Below are positions 50,836-60,547 of a DNA stretch of 64,000 bases, in pieces (position 1 is the stretch's first letter; each line of letters opens with the position of its first letter). The notes beneath the pieces are model-generated. The model worked only from the letters and a program-made list of their open reading frames with translations, was not told the origin of the DNA and did no database searches. A program made the translations under genes and the position numbers. The stretch is taken from assembly GCF_902809835.1 (NCBI RefSeq), contig NZ_CADDWM010000015.1:744001-808000 (forward strand), read 5' to 3'. The DNA comes from Agromyces sp. Marseille-P2726 (GTDB taxonomy: Bacteria; Actinomycetota; Actinomycetes; Actinomycetales; Microbacteriaceae).

Positions 50836-51002
50836 GCGTTCACGACGCCGCCGAGGACGTCGTACAGCTCCTTGGCCTCGGCGTCGTTCACCGACACGAC
50901 CAGACGACCACCGCCTTCGAGCGGCACCCGCACGATGATGAGGCGACCCTCCTTCACAGCCTCCATAGGTCCGTCTCCGGTGCGTGGCTTCATGGCCGCC
51001 AT
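50829..51002 (-). CDS. DUF3117 family small protein
   Basis: A 57-aa protein starting MAAMKPRTGDGPMEAVKEGR and ending LYDVLGGVVNAA. This is the highly conserved actinobacterial DUF3117 family (Rv1211 type, from memory). It is predicted to be a small beta-rich protein with no signal peptide and no known function. ATG 51002 is preceded by AAAGGGG. It is convergent with the O-methyltransferase, the stop codons 7 bases apart. Confidence 0.93.
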   Translation of the reverse strand: MAAMKPRTGDGPMEAVKEGRLIIVRVPLEGGGRLVVSVNDAEAKELYDVLGGVVNAA

Positions 51003-51117
51003 TGAGCTACCCCTTTCGTGGCTTCCCTTCCATTATCGGGCATCCCGAGCGGTGCTGGGAAATCGCGGTGAGCCTTGTGCACGACTCGCCCCGAATCGCG
51101 GGCGTCGCCGGCACGGA

Positions 51118-52347
51118 TCAGGGCGGAGTCCAGTCCCGCCCGTCGATGCCCCAGCAGATGAGCAGCCAGCCCACCTGCAGCGCGAGGAACGCGACCACGA
51201 CCGCCCAGCGATACCACCTGCGCCGAGGCAGTGCCAGGGCACCGAGGAGCGGGAACAGCGGAGCGACGATGCGGAACGTGCTCGACTGCGGGAAGAACAC
51301 CGCGAGCAGGTAGAGCGCGTAGCTCGCCGACCACAGGCGGATGTCGACGCCGAGGCGGCGCACCGCCGGCGACAGGAGCGCAAGCGCGAACCCGATCACG
51401 AGCGCGACGACGACGATGGTGCCGAGCGGTTGTCCGAGCCACCAGTCGCCCGACTGGAACCACGGGGTGAACGGCACGAGCTCCCGGTAGCCGATGTAGG
51501 CCGACCGCCACGCGAGCTCGGTCTCGGTGTAGGCCTGCAGGTCGCCCGTGGCCGCCCACGCGACGCCGGGCCACGCCAGCCCCGCGAGCCCGGAGAAGAC
51601 GGCGGCGGATGCCGCGAGCACGCGCTCTCGCATCGGGAACGCCTCCCGGTGCCGCCGGAACCAGCGCCACGCCCAGTGCAACGCGAGCGTCAACGCGAAC
51701 GCCAGCGCCCCGGGCCGCGTGAACGACCACACCGCGATCACCGGGAAGAGCCACTCGTACCGCCGATCGACGAGCAGGAGCAGCGCGAGCGCGAGCCAGA
51801 GGAAGCCGAGCGACTCCGCGTAGCCGAACTGCATGATCGGAGCGACCGGCGCGACGCAGAACAGCACCACGGCGAAGAGCGCCCGGTCGGACTCCAGGAA
51901 GCGGGACATGAGACGGTGGAAGACCAGTGCGGCGCCGAGTCCGGCGGCGAACGCGATGACGACGGACGCGACGTTCCACGGCACGCCGAGCCAGGTGAGT
52001 CCCCCGACGATCGCCGGATACACCGGCAGGAACGCCCAGGCGTTCTCGGCGACATGCCCCGAGTCCGTGAGCGGCAGCTCGGTCGGGTATCCGTTGGCGA
52101 GGATGATCTGGTACCAGCGGGCATCCCACAGGTTCGCGTACTCGAAGTAGCCCGGCCGGGCACCGGTCCACGCGTTGGGACCCTGCACGCTCGCGAGCAC
52201 GAGCACGATCATCGTCGTCACGGCGCGCGCCCCCACGTAGACGAGTGCGACCTTCGCCCACCACGGCAGCAGGCGCCACCGTACCCTCGGCGACCGCCTC
52301 GTCGCTCGGAACGGATCGCGCTCGCGTTCGAGCGGGGTGCTCGTCAT
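51118..52347 (-). CDS. GT-C fold mannosyltransferase-like membrane protein (PIG-V-like)
   Basis: A 409-aa polytopic protein with about 9-10 membrane segments. The first outer loop carries LWDARWYQIILANGYP, the PIG-V-like signature with the catalytic Asp. It probably transfers a mannose from a polyprenyl-phosphate sugar to an envelope glycan or lipid. The acceptor is unknown. It begins 7 bases after the dapE stop, so it may be co-transcribed with dapE. Confidence 0.82.
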   Translation of the reverse strand: MTSTPLERERDPFRATRRSPRVRWRLLPWWAKVALVYVGARAVTTMIVLVLASVQGPNAWTGARPGYFEYANLWDARWYQIILANGYPTELPLTDSGHVAENAWAFLPVYPAIVGGLTWLGVPWNVASVVIAFAAGLGAALVFHRLMSRFLESDRALFAVVLFCVAPVAPIMQFGYAESLGFLWLALALLLLVDRRYEWLFPVIAVWSFTRPGALAFALTLALHWAWRWFRRHREAFPMRERVLAASAAVFSGLAGLAWPGVAWAATGDLQAYTETELAWRSAYIGYRELVPFTPWFQSGDWWLGQPLGTIVVVALVIGFALALLSPAVRRLGVDIRLWSASYALYLLAVFFPQSSTFRIVAPLFPLLGALALPRRRWYRWAVVVAFLALQVGWLLICWGIDGRDWTPP

Positions 52348-52354
52348 CGCCGCC

Positions 52355-53434
52355 TCAGGCCGCTCCGGTGAGCCACGCGCGCAGGGCGCGCTCGCACGAG
52401 AGGATCTGGTCGCAGGCGACGCGTTCGTCGTCGGCGTGCGCCTTCAGCGGGTCGCCCGGCCCGAAGTTCACCGCGGGGATGCCCAGGGCACTGAACCGCG
52501 CGACATCCGTCCAGCCGTACTTCGGGCGCGCCTCGGCCCCCACTGCGCGCACGAAGTGCTGCGCGAGCGGGTCATCGAGTCCGGGCCGGGCGCCTTCGGC
52601 CTCGTCGACGACGGTGAGCTCGTACTCGGGGAAGATGCCCCGGACGTGCTCGATGGCCTGCGCGACCGTGCGATTCGGTGCGAACCGGTAGTTGACGTGG
52701 AGCATCGCCTCGTCGGGGATCACGTTGCCGGCGATGCCGCCGGAGATGCCCACGGCATTCAGGCCCTCGCGATAGGCTAGGCCCTCGACCTCGACGGTGG
52801 GCGCCTCGTATGCCGCGAGTCGCTCGAGCGCCGGCGCCAGCTTGTGCACCGCATTCTCGCCGACCCAGCTCCGCGCCGAGTGTGCCCGGAGGCCGTACGC
52901 TCGGAGCTCGACGCGCAGGTTGCCGTTGCATCCACCCTCGACGTGGCCGTTCGACGGCTCGCCCAGGATCGCGAAGTCGCCTGTGAAGAGGTCGGGGCGG
53001 CGGCGGGCGAGGCGGCCCAGCCCGTTCAGCTCCGCCGAGACCTCCTCGTGGTCGTACCACATCCAGGTGATGTCGACGATGGGTTCGGTGAGCTCGACCG
53101 CGAGTTTCAGCTGCACGGCGACGCCCGACTTCATGTCGACGGTGCCGCGACCCCAGAGGTATGGCTGACCGTCGAGCGTCTCGATGCGGGTGGGAAGGTT
53201 GCCGTTGATCGGCACGGTGTCGAGGTGCCCCGCGATCACGACCCGGCGATCCCGGCCGAGGTTCGTGCGCGCCACCACGGTGTCGCCGTCGCGGATCACG
53301 TCGAGGTGCGTCGCCCCGGCGAGCGCTTCGACGATGAGGTCGGCGAGCCGGGTCTCGTCGCCCGAGACGCTCGGCACATCGCAGATCGCCTGCGCGATCG
53401 AGACCGAGTCGGCGGTGAGGTCGAGTGCGGGCAT
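52355..53434 (-). CDS. dapE: Succinyl-diaminopimelate desuccinylase
   Basis: A 359-aa M20 zinc amidohydrolase that releases succinate from N-succinyl-LL-diaminopimelate. Metal-site motifs are [34 protein letters not shown] and [12 protein letters not shown]. The start at ATG 53434 lies six bases after TAGACT. It diverges from dapD across a 96-base spacer that carries both promoters. Confidence 0.95.
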   Translation of the reverse strand: MPALDLTADSVSIAQAICDVPSVSGDETRLADLIVEALAGATHLDVIRDGDTVVARTNLGRDRRVVIAGHLDTVPINGNLPTRIETLDGQPYLWGRGTVDMKSGVAVQLKLAVELTEPIVDITWMWYDHEEVSAELNGLGRLARRRPDLFTGDFAILGEPSNGHVEGGCNGNLRVELRAYGLRAHSARSWVGENAVHKLAPALERLAAYEAPTVEVEGLAYREGLNAVGISGGIAGNVIPDEAMLHVNYRFAPNRTVAQAIEHVRGIFPEYELTVVDEAEGARPGLDDPLAQHFVRAVGAEARPKYGWTDVARFSALGIPAVNFGPGDPLKAHADDERVACDQILSCERALRAWLTGAA

Positions 53435-53440
53435 GGACCG

Positions 53441-53446
53441 AGTCTA
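53441..53446 (-). promoter_or_regulatory. -10 box (TAGACT) of the leaderless dapE transcript
   Basis: Minus-strand TAGACT, six bases (CGGTCC), then ATG 53434. Confidence 0.55.
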
Positions 53447-53518
53447 GGCCGGTGGATCGGCGCACCCCTCGACGCGCTCGCGCGCCGAGCGCGTCGCCGC
53501 CGACGGGCTCGGGGAACG

Positions 53519-53524
53519 TACGCT
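53519..53524 (+). promoter_or_regulatory. -10 box (TACGCT) of the leaderless dapD transcript
   Basis: TACGCT, six bases (GGATCC), then ATG 53531. Confidence 0.55.
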
Positions 53525-53530
53525 GGATCC

Positions 53531-54490
53531 ATGCCTGCTGACGACACCGCTTCCGACCGTGCCGACCGCGTCGCGTGGGGTCACGGGCTCGCGACCGTCT
53601 CCGCCGACGGCACGGTGCTCGACGCGTGGTATCCCGCACCCGCACTCGGCCGGCCCGACGCCTCCGCCGTGCCGGTCGAGCTCGAAACGCTCGCGGGCGG
53701 CGACGAACGCCGGGCCGTCACCGTCGAAGCCGTCACCGTCACGGTCGACCTCGACGCGGCGCCATCGGGCACGGCCGACGCGTACCTCCGGCTGCACCTG
53801 CTGTCGCATCTGCTCGTGCGACCCAACGAGCTGAACCTCGATGGGATCTTCGGTCATCTCCCCGCGGTCGTGTGGACCAACGCGGGGCCGGTGCATCCGG
53901 CGGACTTCGCCCGGCTGCGACCCGCGCTGCAGCGGGCGGGCATCCATGCGATCGGGCTCGACAAGTTCCCGAGGCTCCTCGACTACGTGACACCCGACCG
54001 GGTGCGCATCGCGGATGCCGCGCGAGTCCGCTTGGGCGCCCACCTCGCGCCCGGCACCACCGTGATGCACGAGGGGTTCGTGAACTTCAACGCCGGCACG
54101 CTCGGCGCATCGATGGTCGAGGGCCGCATCTCGCAGGGCGTCGTCGTCGGCGACGGATCCGACATCGGCGGCGGCGCCTCGATCATGGGCACGCTGTCCG
54201 GAGGCGGCACCGAGCGGGTCTCGATCGGCGCACGATCGCTGCTCGGCGCGAACTCCGGCATCGGCATCTCGATCGGCGACGACTCCGTCGTCGAGGCCGG
54301 ACTCTACGTCACCGCGGGCACGAAGGTCGTCGTACTGGGCGCCGGCGACGACGAGCCCCGCACCGTGAAGGCGCTCGAGCTGTCGGGCGTTCCGAACCTG
54401 CTGTTCCGACGCAACTCGCTGAACGGTCAGGTCGAGGCGCTCTCACGCAGGGGCGAGGGCGTCGCCCTGAACGCCGCCCTGCACGGCTGA
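53531..54490 (+). CDS. dapD: Tetrahydrodipicolinate N-succinyltransferase
   Basis: A 319-aa enzyme of the actinobacterial DapD type. The N-terminal alpha/beta domain is followed by a left-handed beta-helix of hexapeptide repeats ([20 protein letters not shown], then [20 protein letters not shown]). [14 protein letters not shown] is the family loop. It uses succinyl-CoA and tetrahydrodipicolinate in the succinylase branch of lysine/diaminopimelate synthesis. Confidence 0.95.
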   Translation: MPADDTASDRADRVAWGHGLATVSADGTVLDAWYPAPALGRPDASAVPVELETLAGGDERRAVTVEAVTVTVDLDAAPSGTADAYLRLHLLSHLLVRPNELNLDGIFGHLPAVVWTNAGPVHPADFARLRPALQRAGIHAIGLDKFPRLLDYVTPDRVRIADAARVRLGAHLAPGTTVMHEGFVNFNAGTLGASMVEGRISQGVVVGDGSDIGGGASIMGTLSGGGTERVSIGARSLLGANSGIGISIGDDSVVEAGLYVTAGTKVVVLGAGDDEPRTVKALELSGVPNLLFRRNSLNGQVEALSRRGEGVALNAALHG

Positions 54491-54512
54491 GGGTGACGCC
54501 CGCACCGTCGAC

Positions 54513-54518
54513 TACAGT
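54513..54518 (+). promoter_or_regulatory. -10 box (TACAGT) for the penicillin acylase gene
   Basis: TACAGT lies 54 bases before the GTG start; AAGGAG directly precedes that start. Confidence 0.4.
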
Positions 54519-54571
54519 GGATCCAGGCCGCCTCGTGGCGGCCGTCGTCATGCGCATCACGAAGGAGTGAC

Positions 54572-57151
54572 GTGGGTACTGACGCACCACGAACCCGAAG
54601 GCACCGCGGCCTCGCGTTCCTCACGGGCATGCTCGTGACGGTGCTCGTACTCGGCCTCGCCGCGGCGGGGTTCGGCTGGTGGACGGTGCAACGGTCGTTC
54701 CCGACGACGAGCGGTCGGATCGAGGTGCCGGGGCTCGCCGCCGCCGTCACCGTCTACCGGGACGACCTCGGCATCCCCCAGCTCGTCGCCGAGACCGATC
54801 ATGACCTGTTCTTGGCACAGGGTTACGTGCACGCCCAGGATCGCTTCTGGGAGATGGACTTCCGCCGGCACGTCACCGCCGGACGGGTGGCGGAGCTCTT
54901 CGGCGAAGCGCAGGTCGCCACCGACGCGTTCATCCGAACCCTCGATTGGCGTGGCGTGGCCGAAGCGGAGTACGACATGCTCGACGACGCGTCGCGCGCC
55001 CGCTACGACGCCTACGCCGAGGGTGTCAACGCGTACCTCGACGAACGCAGTGGCGCCGACCTGTCGCTCGAATACGCGGTGCTCGGGCTGCAGAACCCCG
55101 ACTACTCCCCCGAGCCATGGTCTCCGGTCGACTCGATCGCCTGGCTGAAGGCCATGGCCTGGGACCTCCGGTCGAACCTCGGCGACGAGATCGACCGGGC
55201 TCTGCTCGCGACTGCCCTGCCGCCCGAAGAGGTCGAGCGCCTCCATCCCGACTTCCCGTGGGGCTCGATGCCCACGATCATGGAGGGCGCGGTCGGCGCA
55301 GCGCCGGCATCGACCACCGTCGAACCCGCCGCCCCTGCTGCGGGTCGAGGAGCCGACGCCGTCGGCGTCTCGAGACCCCCCGACGCGGCGGCCGCAGCGC
55401 CCTTGGACCTGCGGGCGCTGCTCGACGAGGTGCCGGCGCTCCTCGGACCCGAGGGCGGCGACCTGGGTTCGAACTCGTGGGTCGTCTCGGGTGCCCACAC
55501 CGAATCCGGGATGCCGCTGCTCGCCAACGATCCGCACCTGGGGCCGGCGATGCCGTCGATCTGGGCCCAGATGGGGCTGCATTGCGCGCAGCTCTCGGAG
55601 GCATGCGGGTTCGACGTGAGCGGCTACACCTTCTCGGGCCTGCCGGGCGTCATCATCGGGCACAACGAACGCATCGCGTGGGGCTTCACGAATCTCGGGC
55701 CCGACGTCGCCGACCTCTACCTCGAGCGCGTCGTCGGAGACACCTACGAGTACGACGGCGTGATGCTGCCGCTCACCCTCCGCGAGGAGACGATCGAGGT
55801 GGCGGGTGGCGACCCCGTCACGATCACGGTGCGCTCGACGGCGCGCGGTCCGATCGTCACCGACATCCGCAACGACTTCGCCACAGTCGCCGGCGAGTAT
55901 ACGGCGACCTCCGACCAGCCCGACGACGTCGAAGACGTCTCGCTGCAATGGACGGCACTCACGCCGGGAACGACCGCGCAGGCCGTCTTCGCGCTCAATC
56001 GCGCGCAGGACTGGGACGAGTTCCGTGCGGCGGCGGCGATGTTCGCCGTGCCGGCACAGAACCTCCTCTACGCGGACGTCGACGGCAACATCGGCTATCA
56101 GGCTCCCGGTTCGATCCCCATCCGCAAGTCGGGCGACGGCACCGTTCCACTCCCCGGCTGGACGAGCGAGACCGGCTGGGCGGGCACCATGCCGTTCGAC
56201 CAACTCCCGTCGATGCTGAATCCGGCGCGGGGCTACATCGTGACCGCGAACAACCCGGTGAGTACCGACGGCCCCATGCTGACCCAGGACTGGGACCTCG
56301 GGTATCGAGCGGCTGAGATCGAGCGGATGCTGCAGCAGCACATCACCGAGGGCGATCTTCTCACCGCCGATGAGCTCGCCGAGATGCAGCTCGACACCGC
56401 CGACCCCAATGCCGAGGCCTTCCTTCCCGTCATCGGCCAGCTCGACTTCGAGGGCGACGCGGCCCGTGGCGCCGACCTCCTGCAGGGATGGGACGCACGG
56501 GCCGACGTCGACAGCGCCGAGGCGGCGTACTTCGCGGTGTTCTGGCGCAACCTGCTCGAACTCATGTTCGCGACCCTGCCGACGGAGACGCGGCCCGAGG
56601 GCGGCGACCGGTGGTTCCGGGTCGTCGGCTCCCTGCTCGACGATCCCGACGCGTCCTGGTGGTCGAACGAGCAACACGGCCTCGCCGGGCGCGACGAGAT
56701 GATCGAGTATGCGCTCGACGCGGCCTGGCGCGAATCGTCCCGGCGCATGGGCAGCGACCCCGATTCGTGGCGATGGGGTCGACTGCACACCCTCACGCTC
56801 AGGAATGCGAGCTTCGGCGAATCCGGCATCGGACCGATCGAGTGGCTCTTCAACCGTGGCCCGTACGAGGTCGGCGGCGGATCGAGCATCGTGAATGCGA
56901 TCGGCTGGGACGCGAGCCTCGGCTACGAGGCCGACTGGGTCCCGTCCATGCGCATGATCGTCGATCTCGACGACCTCGACTCCTCGCGATGGGTGAACCT
57001 CACGGGCGCGTCGGGTCACGCGTTCCACCGACACTACGCCGACCAGACGCCGATCTGGCAGCGCGGCGAGCTCCGCTCATGGCCGCACACGATCGACGCG
57101 GTTCAGGATGCCGCGAGCGAGACGTTGCACCTCCGCCCTGCGGGCGGCTGA
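54572..57151 (+). CDS. Penicillin acylase family Ntn-hydrolase
   Basis: An 859-aa protein. The N-terminal hydrophobic segment (GLAFLTGMLVTVLVLGLAAA) is a signal or anchor. The alpha chain is followed by a linker rich in Ala/Pro (about 240-275), then the autoproteolytic Gly-Ser junction LGS300NSW whose serine becomes the N-terminal nucleophile of the beta chain. Members cleave amide bonds of penicillins or acyl-homoserine lactones; the substrate is not predictable. GTG 54572 has AAGGAG upstream. Confidence 0.9.
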   Translation: MGTDAPRTRRHRGLAFLTGMLVTVLVLGLAAAGFGWWTVQRSFPTTSGRIEVPGLAAAVTVYRDDLGIPQLVAETDHDLFLAQGYVHAQDRFWEMDFRRHVTAGRVAELFGEAQVATDAFIRTLDWRGVAEAEYDMLDDASRARYDAYAEGVNAYLDERSGADLSLEYAVLGLQNPDYSPEPWSPVDSIAWLKAMAWDLRSNLGDEIDRALLATALPPEEVERLHPDFPWGSMPTIMEGAVGAAPASTTVEPAAPAAGRGADAVGVSRPPDAAAAAPLDLRALLDEVPALLGPEGGDLGSNSWVVSGAHTESGMPLLANDPHLGPAMPSIWAQMGLHCAQLSEACGFDVSGYTFSGLPGVIIGHNERIAWGFTNLGPDVADLYLERVVGDTYEYDGVMLPLTLREETIEVAGGDPVTITVRSTARGPIVTDIRNDFATVAGEYTATSDQPDDVEDVSLQWTALTPGTTAQAVFALNRAQDWDEFRAAAAMFAVPAQNLLYADVDGNIGYQAPGSIPIRKSGDGTVPLPGWTSETGWAGTMPFDQLPSMLNPARGYIVTANNPVSTDGPMLTQDWDLGYRAAEIERMLQQHITEGDLLTADELAEMQLDTADPNAEAFLPVIGQLDFEGDAARGADLLQGWDARADVDSAEAAYFAVFWRNLLELMFATLPTETRPEGGDRWFRVVGSLLDDPDASWWSNEQHGLAGRDEMIEYALDAAWRESSRRMGSDPDSWRWGRLHTLTLRNASFGESGIGPIEWLFNRGPYEVGGGSSIVNAIGWDASLGYEADWVPSMRMIVDLDDLDSSRWVNLTGASGHAFHRHYADQTPIWQRGELRSWPHTIDAVQDAASETLHLRPAGG

Positions 57152-57165
57152 CGACCGGTGCTCCG

Positions 57166-57210
57166 CTGATCGAGGAGCGCTCGGCGCAGCCGAACGCGTC
57201 TCGAGATCAG
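57166..57210. repeat. Single-copy dispersed palindromic element
   Basis: A 45-bp imperfect palindrome: CTGATCGAGGAGC at one end, GTCTCGAGATCAG at the other, and the inner hairpin TCGGC-GCA-GCCGA. It shares the TGATCGAGGAGC start and TCGAGATCAG end with the tandem array at 3321-3446. The gltA stop codon is in its right arm. It lies between convergent genes and can act as a bidirectional terminator. Confidence 0.75.
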
Positions 57211-58517
57211 GCGGTCGGGTACGAGCGCTCCGACTCTCCGACGTACAGCTGCTGGGGACGCCCGATCTTGGTCTGCGGGTCGAGGTTCATCTCGCGCCAG
57301 TGCGCCATCCACCCGGGCAGTCGCCCGATCGCGAAGAGCACCGTGAACATGCGGGTCGGGAATCCCATCGCCTTGTAGATGACCCCCGTGTAGAAGTCGA
57401 CGTTCGGGTAGAGGCGCCGCTCCTTGAAGTAGTCGTCCTCGAGGGCGATCTGCTCGAGTTCCTTGGCGAGATCGAGCAGCGGATCGTTCACGCCGAGCCC
57501 GGCCAGCACGGCATCGGCCGACTCCTTCACGAGCCTGGCGCGCGGGTCGTAGTTCTTGTACACGCGGTGGCCGAAGCCCATGAGCTTCACGCCGTCCTCC
57601 TTGCGCTTCACGCGCTCGACGAACCTCGCCACGCCCTCGCCGGAGTCGCGGATGCGGGCGAGCATCTGCAGGACCGCCTCGTTGGCGCCGCCGTGCAGGG
57701 GACCCGAAAGTGCCTGGATGCCGGCCGAGATCGATGCGTACAGGTTGGCCCCGGTCGAGCCGACGAGGCGCACCGTCGAGGTCGACGCATTCTGCTCGTG
57801 GTCCTCGTGGAGGATGAGCAGCCGGTCGAGCGCCTTCGAGAGCGTCGGATCGATGACGTACGGCTCGGCCATGTTGCCGAAGTTCAGGCGGAGGAAGTTG
57901 TCGACGAAGTTCAGCGAGTTGTCGGGGTAGAGGAACGCCTGCCCGAGGCTCTTCTTGTGCGCGTACGCGGCGATCACGGGGAGCTTCGCGAGCAGCCGGA
58001 TCATGGTGAGTTCGACGTGGTGCAGGTCGTGCGGGTCGGATGAGTCCTCGTAGTAGGTCGAGAGCGCCGAGACCGCGCTCGACAGCACCGCCATCGGGTG
58101 CGCCGTGTGCGGCAGCGCCGAGAAGAACCGCTTGAGGTCCTCGTGGAGGAGCGTGTGGTGCCGGATGCGCTCGTCGAAGTCCGAGAGCTGGTCGGCCGTC
58201 GGGAGGTCGCCGTAGATGAGCAGCCAGGCAACCTCGAGGAAGGTGGAGTTCTCGGCGAGCGCCTCGATGGGGTACCCGCGGTAGCGCAGGATCCCCTGCG
58301 CACCGTCGATGTAGGTGATCTCGGAGCGTGTCGACGCCGTGTTGACGAAGCCGTAGTCGAGTGCGGTCAGGCCGGTCTGGCGGGTGAGCGTCGAGATGTC
58401 GATGCTCGAGGAGCCGTCGACCGCTGGACGGATGGGGAATTCGGCGCTGCCGCCGGGAAAGCTCAGGGTCGCGACCGCGGGTCGATGCCCGTCCGCCTCG
58501 TTCACGACGTCGCTCAC
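57207..58517 (-). CDS. gltA: Citrate synthase
   Basis: A 436-aa enzyme, normal length for type II citrate synthase. Catalytic residues are His in GPLHGGANE, His in MGFGHRVYKNYD and Asp in NVDFYTG. It condenses oxaloacetate and acetyl-CoA in the TCA cycle. GTG 58517 is chosen because AGGAGG lies 4 bases upstream; further in-frame GTGs upstream would add about 10 residues. TAGGCT at 58594-58599 gives a leader of roughly 70 bases. Confidence 0.95.
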   Translation of the reverse strand: MSDVVNEADGHRPAVATLSFPGGSAEFPIRPAVDGSSSIDISTLTRQTGLTALDYGFVNTASTRSEITYIDGAQGILRYRGYPIEALAENSTFLEVAWLLIYGDLPTADQLSDFDERIRHHTLLHEDLKRFFSALPHTAHPMAVLSSAVSALSTYYEDSSDPHDLHHVELTMIRLLAKLPVIAAYAHKKSLGQAFLYPDNSLNFVDNFLRLNFGNMAEPYVIDPTLSKALDRLLILHEDHEQNASTSTVRLVGSTGANLYASISAGIQALSGPLHGGANEAVLQMLARIRDSGEGVARFVERVKRKEDGVKLMGFGHRVYKNYDPRARLVKESADAVLAGLGVNDPLLDLAKELEQIALEDDYFKERRLYPNVDFYTGVIYKAMGFPTRMFTVLFAIGRLPGWMAHWREMNLDPQTKIGRPQQLYVGESERSYPTA

Positions 58518-58593
58518 GGCGCCTCCTGTGATGGTCACTTGTGCGGTCACCTGCTCTCCAGTCAGGGGCCTGTCGTGGCCGCGGCCCGAATAC

Positions 58594-58599
58594 AGCCTA
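58594..58599 (-). promoter_or_regulatory. -10 box (TAGGCT) for gltA
   Basis: Minus-strand TAGGCT, 76 bases upstream of the chosen GTG. Confidence 0.4.
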
Positions 58600-58675
58600 G
58601 ACGTGGAGTCGGCACACTGTTGCATCCGCCAAGACATCCGGACGTCCGTTGTCGGCGGTCACAATCTTGGCGAAC

Positions 58676-59788
58676 TCAGGAGCCAGCGCCCGACAGCCGC
58701 GATGCGGCCGCCTGTATCCGCTCGTCGGTGGCGGTGAGCGAGAGCCGGACGTGATGGGGGTGGTACTCGCCGTAGAAGTGGCCGGGACCGGCGAGGATCC
58801 CGAGCTCGGCGAGGCGACCGATCGACTCCCATGCGTCGCGCCCCTCGGTGGCCCAGAGGTACAGGCCGCCTTCGCTGCGGTCGATGCGGAAACCGGCCGC
58901 CTCGACGGCTGGACGCAGCACGTCGCGACGAGCGCGGTACCGCCCGCGCTGCTCCTCCACATGGTCGTCGTCGCGCAGGGCCGCGACCATGGCCGCCTGC
59001 AGCGGTGCCGGGAGCATGAGGCCGGCGTGCTTGCGCACGTTCGTCAGCCGCGCGATCGAGGTGCGGCATCCGGCGATGAATGCCGTGCGATAGCCCGCCA
59101 TGTTCGACTGCTTCGACAGCGAGGAGATGACGAGCGTGTCATCGAAATCGCCGTCGGTGACCCTCGGGTCGAGCAGGCTCGGCACCCGCTCGGTGTCCCA
59201 CGGAGCATCCCAGCCGAGTTCGGCGTAGCACTCGTCGCTCACGATGACCGCACCGATCGCGCGGGCCTGCTCGCGGGCCGCCCGGAGCTCGTCGAGGTCG
59301 AGCACGCGTCCATCGGGGTTTCCAGGGGTGTTGAGCCAGATCAGGCGCGTCTCGCCGGGCCACTCGCTCGGGTCGTCGGACGGGAAGGCTCTGGCTCCGG
59401 CGAACAGCGCCCCCATCTCGTAGGTCGGGTAGGCCGCACGAGGATGGACGACGACATCGCCGGCGCCGAGCCCCAGCATGAACGGCAGCATGGCGACGAG
59501 TTCCTTCGAGCCGATGGTCGGCAGCACGGATGCCTCGTCGAGCCCCGTGACCCCTCGACGGCGCGCGAACCACTCGACGATCGCATCACGCAGCGCGGGC
59601 GTGCCGATCGTCTGCGGATACGCATGGGCGTCGCTCGCCGCGGCGAGGGCGGCCCGCACGATCTCGGGCGTGGCGTCGACCGGGGAACCCACCGACAGGT
59701 CGACGAGGCCGCCGGGGTGCGCCGCGGCCTGCTGGCGGTACGGCGCCATGAGGTCCCACGGGTAGTCGGGCAGCGCGCCGAGCGCCAT
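58676..59788 (-). CDS. dapC: Succinyldiaminopimelate transaminase (short form)
   Basis: A 370-aa fold-type I aminotransferase. Motifs are LSVGSPVDATP, NTPGNPDGRVL, VSDECYAELGW and SSLSKQSNMAGYR, whose lysine binds PLP. The position 2 bases after fdxA matches the conserved fdxA-dapC pair of actinobacteria. It makes N-succinyl-LL-diaminopimelate, completing with DapD and DapE the succinylase route present in this window. Confidence 0.93.
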   Translation of the reverse strand: MALGALPDYPWDLMAPYRQQAAAHPGGLVDLSVGSPVDATPEIVRAALAAASDAHAYPQTIGTPALRDAIVEWFARRRGVTGLDEASVLPTIGSKELVAMLPFMLGLGAGDVVVHPRAAYPTYEMGALFAGARAFPSDDPSEWPGETRLIWLNTPGNPDGRVLDLDELRAAREQARAIGAVIVSDECYAELGWDAPWDTERVPSLLDPRVTDGDFDDTLVISSLSKQSNMAGYRTAFIAGCRTSIARLTNVRKHAGLMLPAPLQAAMVAALRDDDHVEEQRGRYRARRDVLRPAVEAAGFRIDRSEGGLYLWATEGRDAWESIGRLAELGILAGPGHFYGEYHPHHVRLSLTATDERIQAAASRLSGAGS

Positions 59789-59790
59789 GC

Positions 59791-60111
59791 TCAGTGCACC
59801 TGGGGCGGCAGGTCGGCGACGATCGGGTGGTCCTTCGGGATCACGCCGACTTTCGCCGCACCGCCCGGGGAGCCGATGTCGTCGAAGAACTCGACATTCG
59901 CCTTGTAGTAGTCGGCCCAGACCTCGGGCAGGTCGTCTTCGTAGTAGATGGCTTCGACGGGGCAGACGGGTTCGCACGCGCCGCAGTCGACGCACTCGTC
60001 GGGGTGGATGTACAGCATGCGTTCACCCTCGTAGATGCAGTCGACCGGGCATTCGTCGATGCAGGCCCGATCTTTGACGTCGACACACGGCAGGGCGATG
60101 ACATAGGTCAC
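59791..60111 (-). CDS. fdxA: 7Fe ferredoxin FdxA
   Basis: A 106-aa protein. C9, C17, C21 and C25 in the [20 protein letters not shown] segment and C40, C43, C46 and C50 in [12 protein letters not shown] bind one 3Fe-4S and one 4Fe-4S cluster, as in mycobacterial FdxC/FdxA. The C-terminal extension ([14 protein letters not shown]) is typical. GTG 60111 starts the gene. It is upstream of dapC with a 2-base gap. Confidence 0.95.
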   Translation of the reverse strand: MTYVIALPCVDVKDRACIDECPVDCIYEGERMLYIHPDECVDCGACEPVCPVEAIYYEDDLPEVWADYYKANVEFFDDIGSPGGAAKVGVIPKDHPIVADLPPQVH

Positions 60112-60130
60112 GGTGACTCGCTGTCCCTTC

Positions 60131-60145
60131 GGAGGCTGAGCCTCC
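60131..60145. promoter_or_regulatory. Perfect short palindrome in the fdxA leader
   Basis: GGAGGC-TGA-GCCTCC lies between the fdxA -10 box and its start codon. It may be an operator, a leader hairpin or a terminator for the membrane-protein gene upstream. Confidence 0.4.
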
Positions 60146-60151
60146 AGTCTA
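60146..60151 (-). promoter_or_regulatory. -10 box (TAGACT) for fdxA-dapC
   Basis: Minus-strand TAGACT overlapping the stop codon of the preceding membrane-protein gene; the leader would be about 28 bases. Confidence 0.4.
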
Positions 60152-60547
60152 TGCTTCGTCGCGGGAGGAGACCGGAAGGTTGGGCCAGGCGACGACGAGC
60201 ACGGCGATGAGGGCCGGTCCGATCGACCAGATCGTTCCGATGGTGTCGCCGGCGATGAGCACCGATGCGCCGAAGCCGGGAAGGGTGAGGAGGGCGACCG
60301 CGCCGACGACTCCGACGGCCGCCGCGGCCGCGACCGCCCGTCCTCCTGCGACGAGGCGGATGCCCAGCAGGAGGGCGAGCACGCCCCCGAGCGCCGCGAC
60401 GAGTCCCCACGGGATGACCACGTCGCCGATGCGGATGACGTGACGGTGACCGACCGTGGCGACCACGCCGTAGAGCACGCCGATGACGAGGGCGACCGCG
60501 TAGGTGCCGAGACGGCCGGGCGAGAACGCGGCGGTCGGACTGCTCAC
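60149..60547 (-). CDS. Small polytopic membrane protein (possibly DUF6113-like)
   Basis: A 132-aa protein with four hydrophobic segments ([52 protein letters not shown] and [17 protein letters not shown]). GTG 60547 overlaps the lipoprotein stop in a GTGA unit, so the two are translationally coupled. The family name is a guess from memory. The function is unknown. Confidence 0.72.
   Translation of the reverse strand: MSSPTAAFSPGRLGTYAVALVIGVLYGVVATVGHRHVIRIGDVVIPWGLVAALGGVLALLLGIRLVAGGRAVAAAAAVGVVGAVALLTLPGFGASVLIAGDTIGTIWSIGPALIAVLVVAWPNLPVSSRDEA

Noticed and set aside
54557..57034. 825-codon frame antisense to the penicillin acylase
   Set aside because: Composition is typical of a high-GC shadow frame (Arg, Val, Gly, Glu, His) and no start signal is present.
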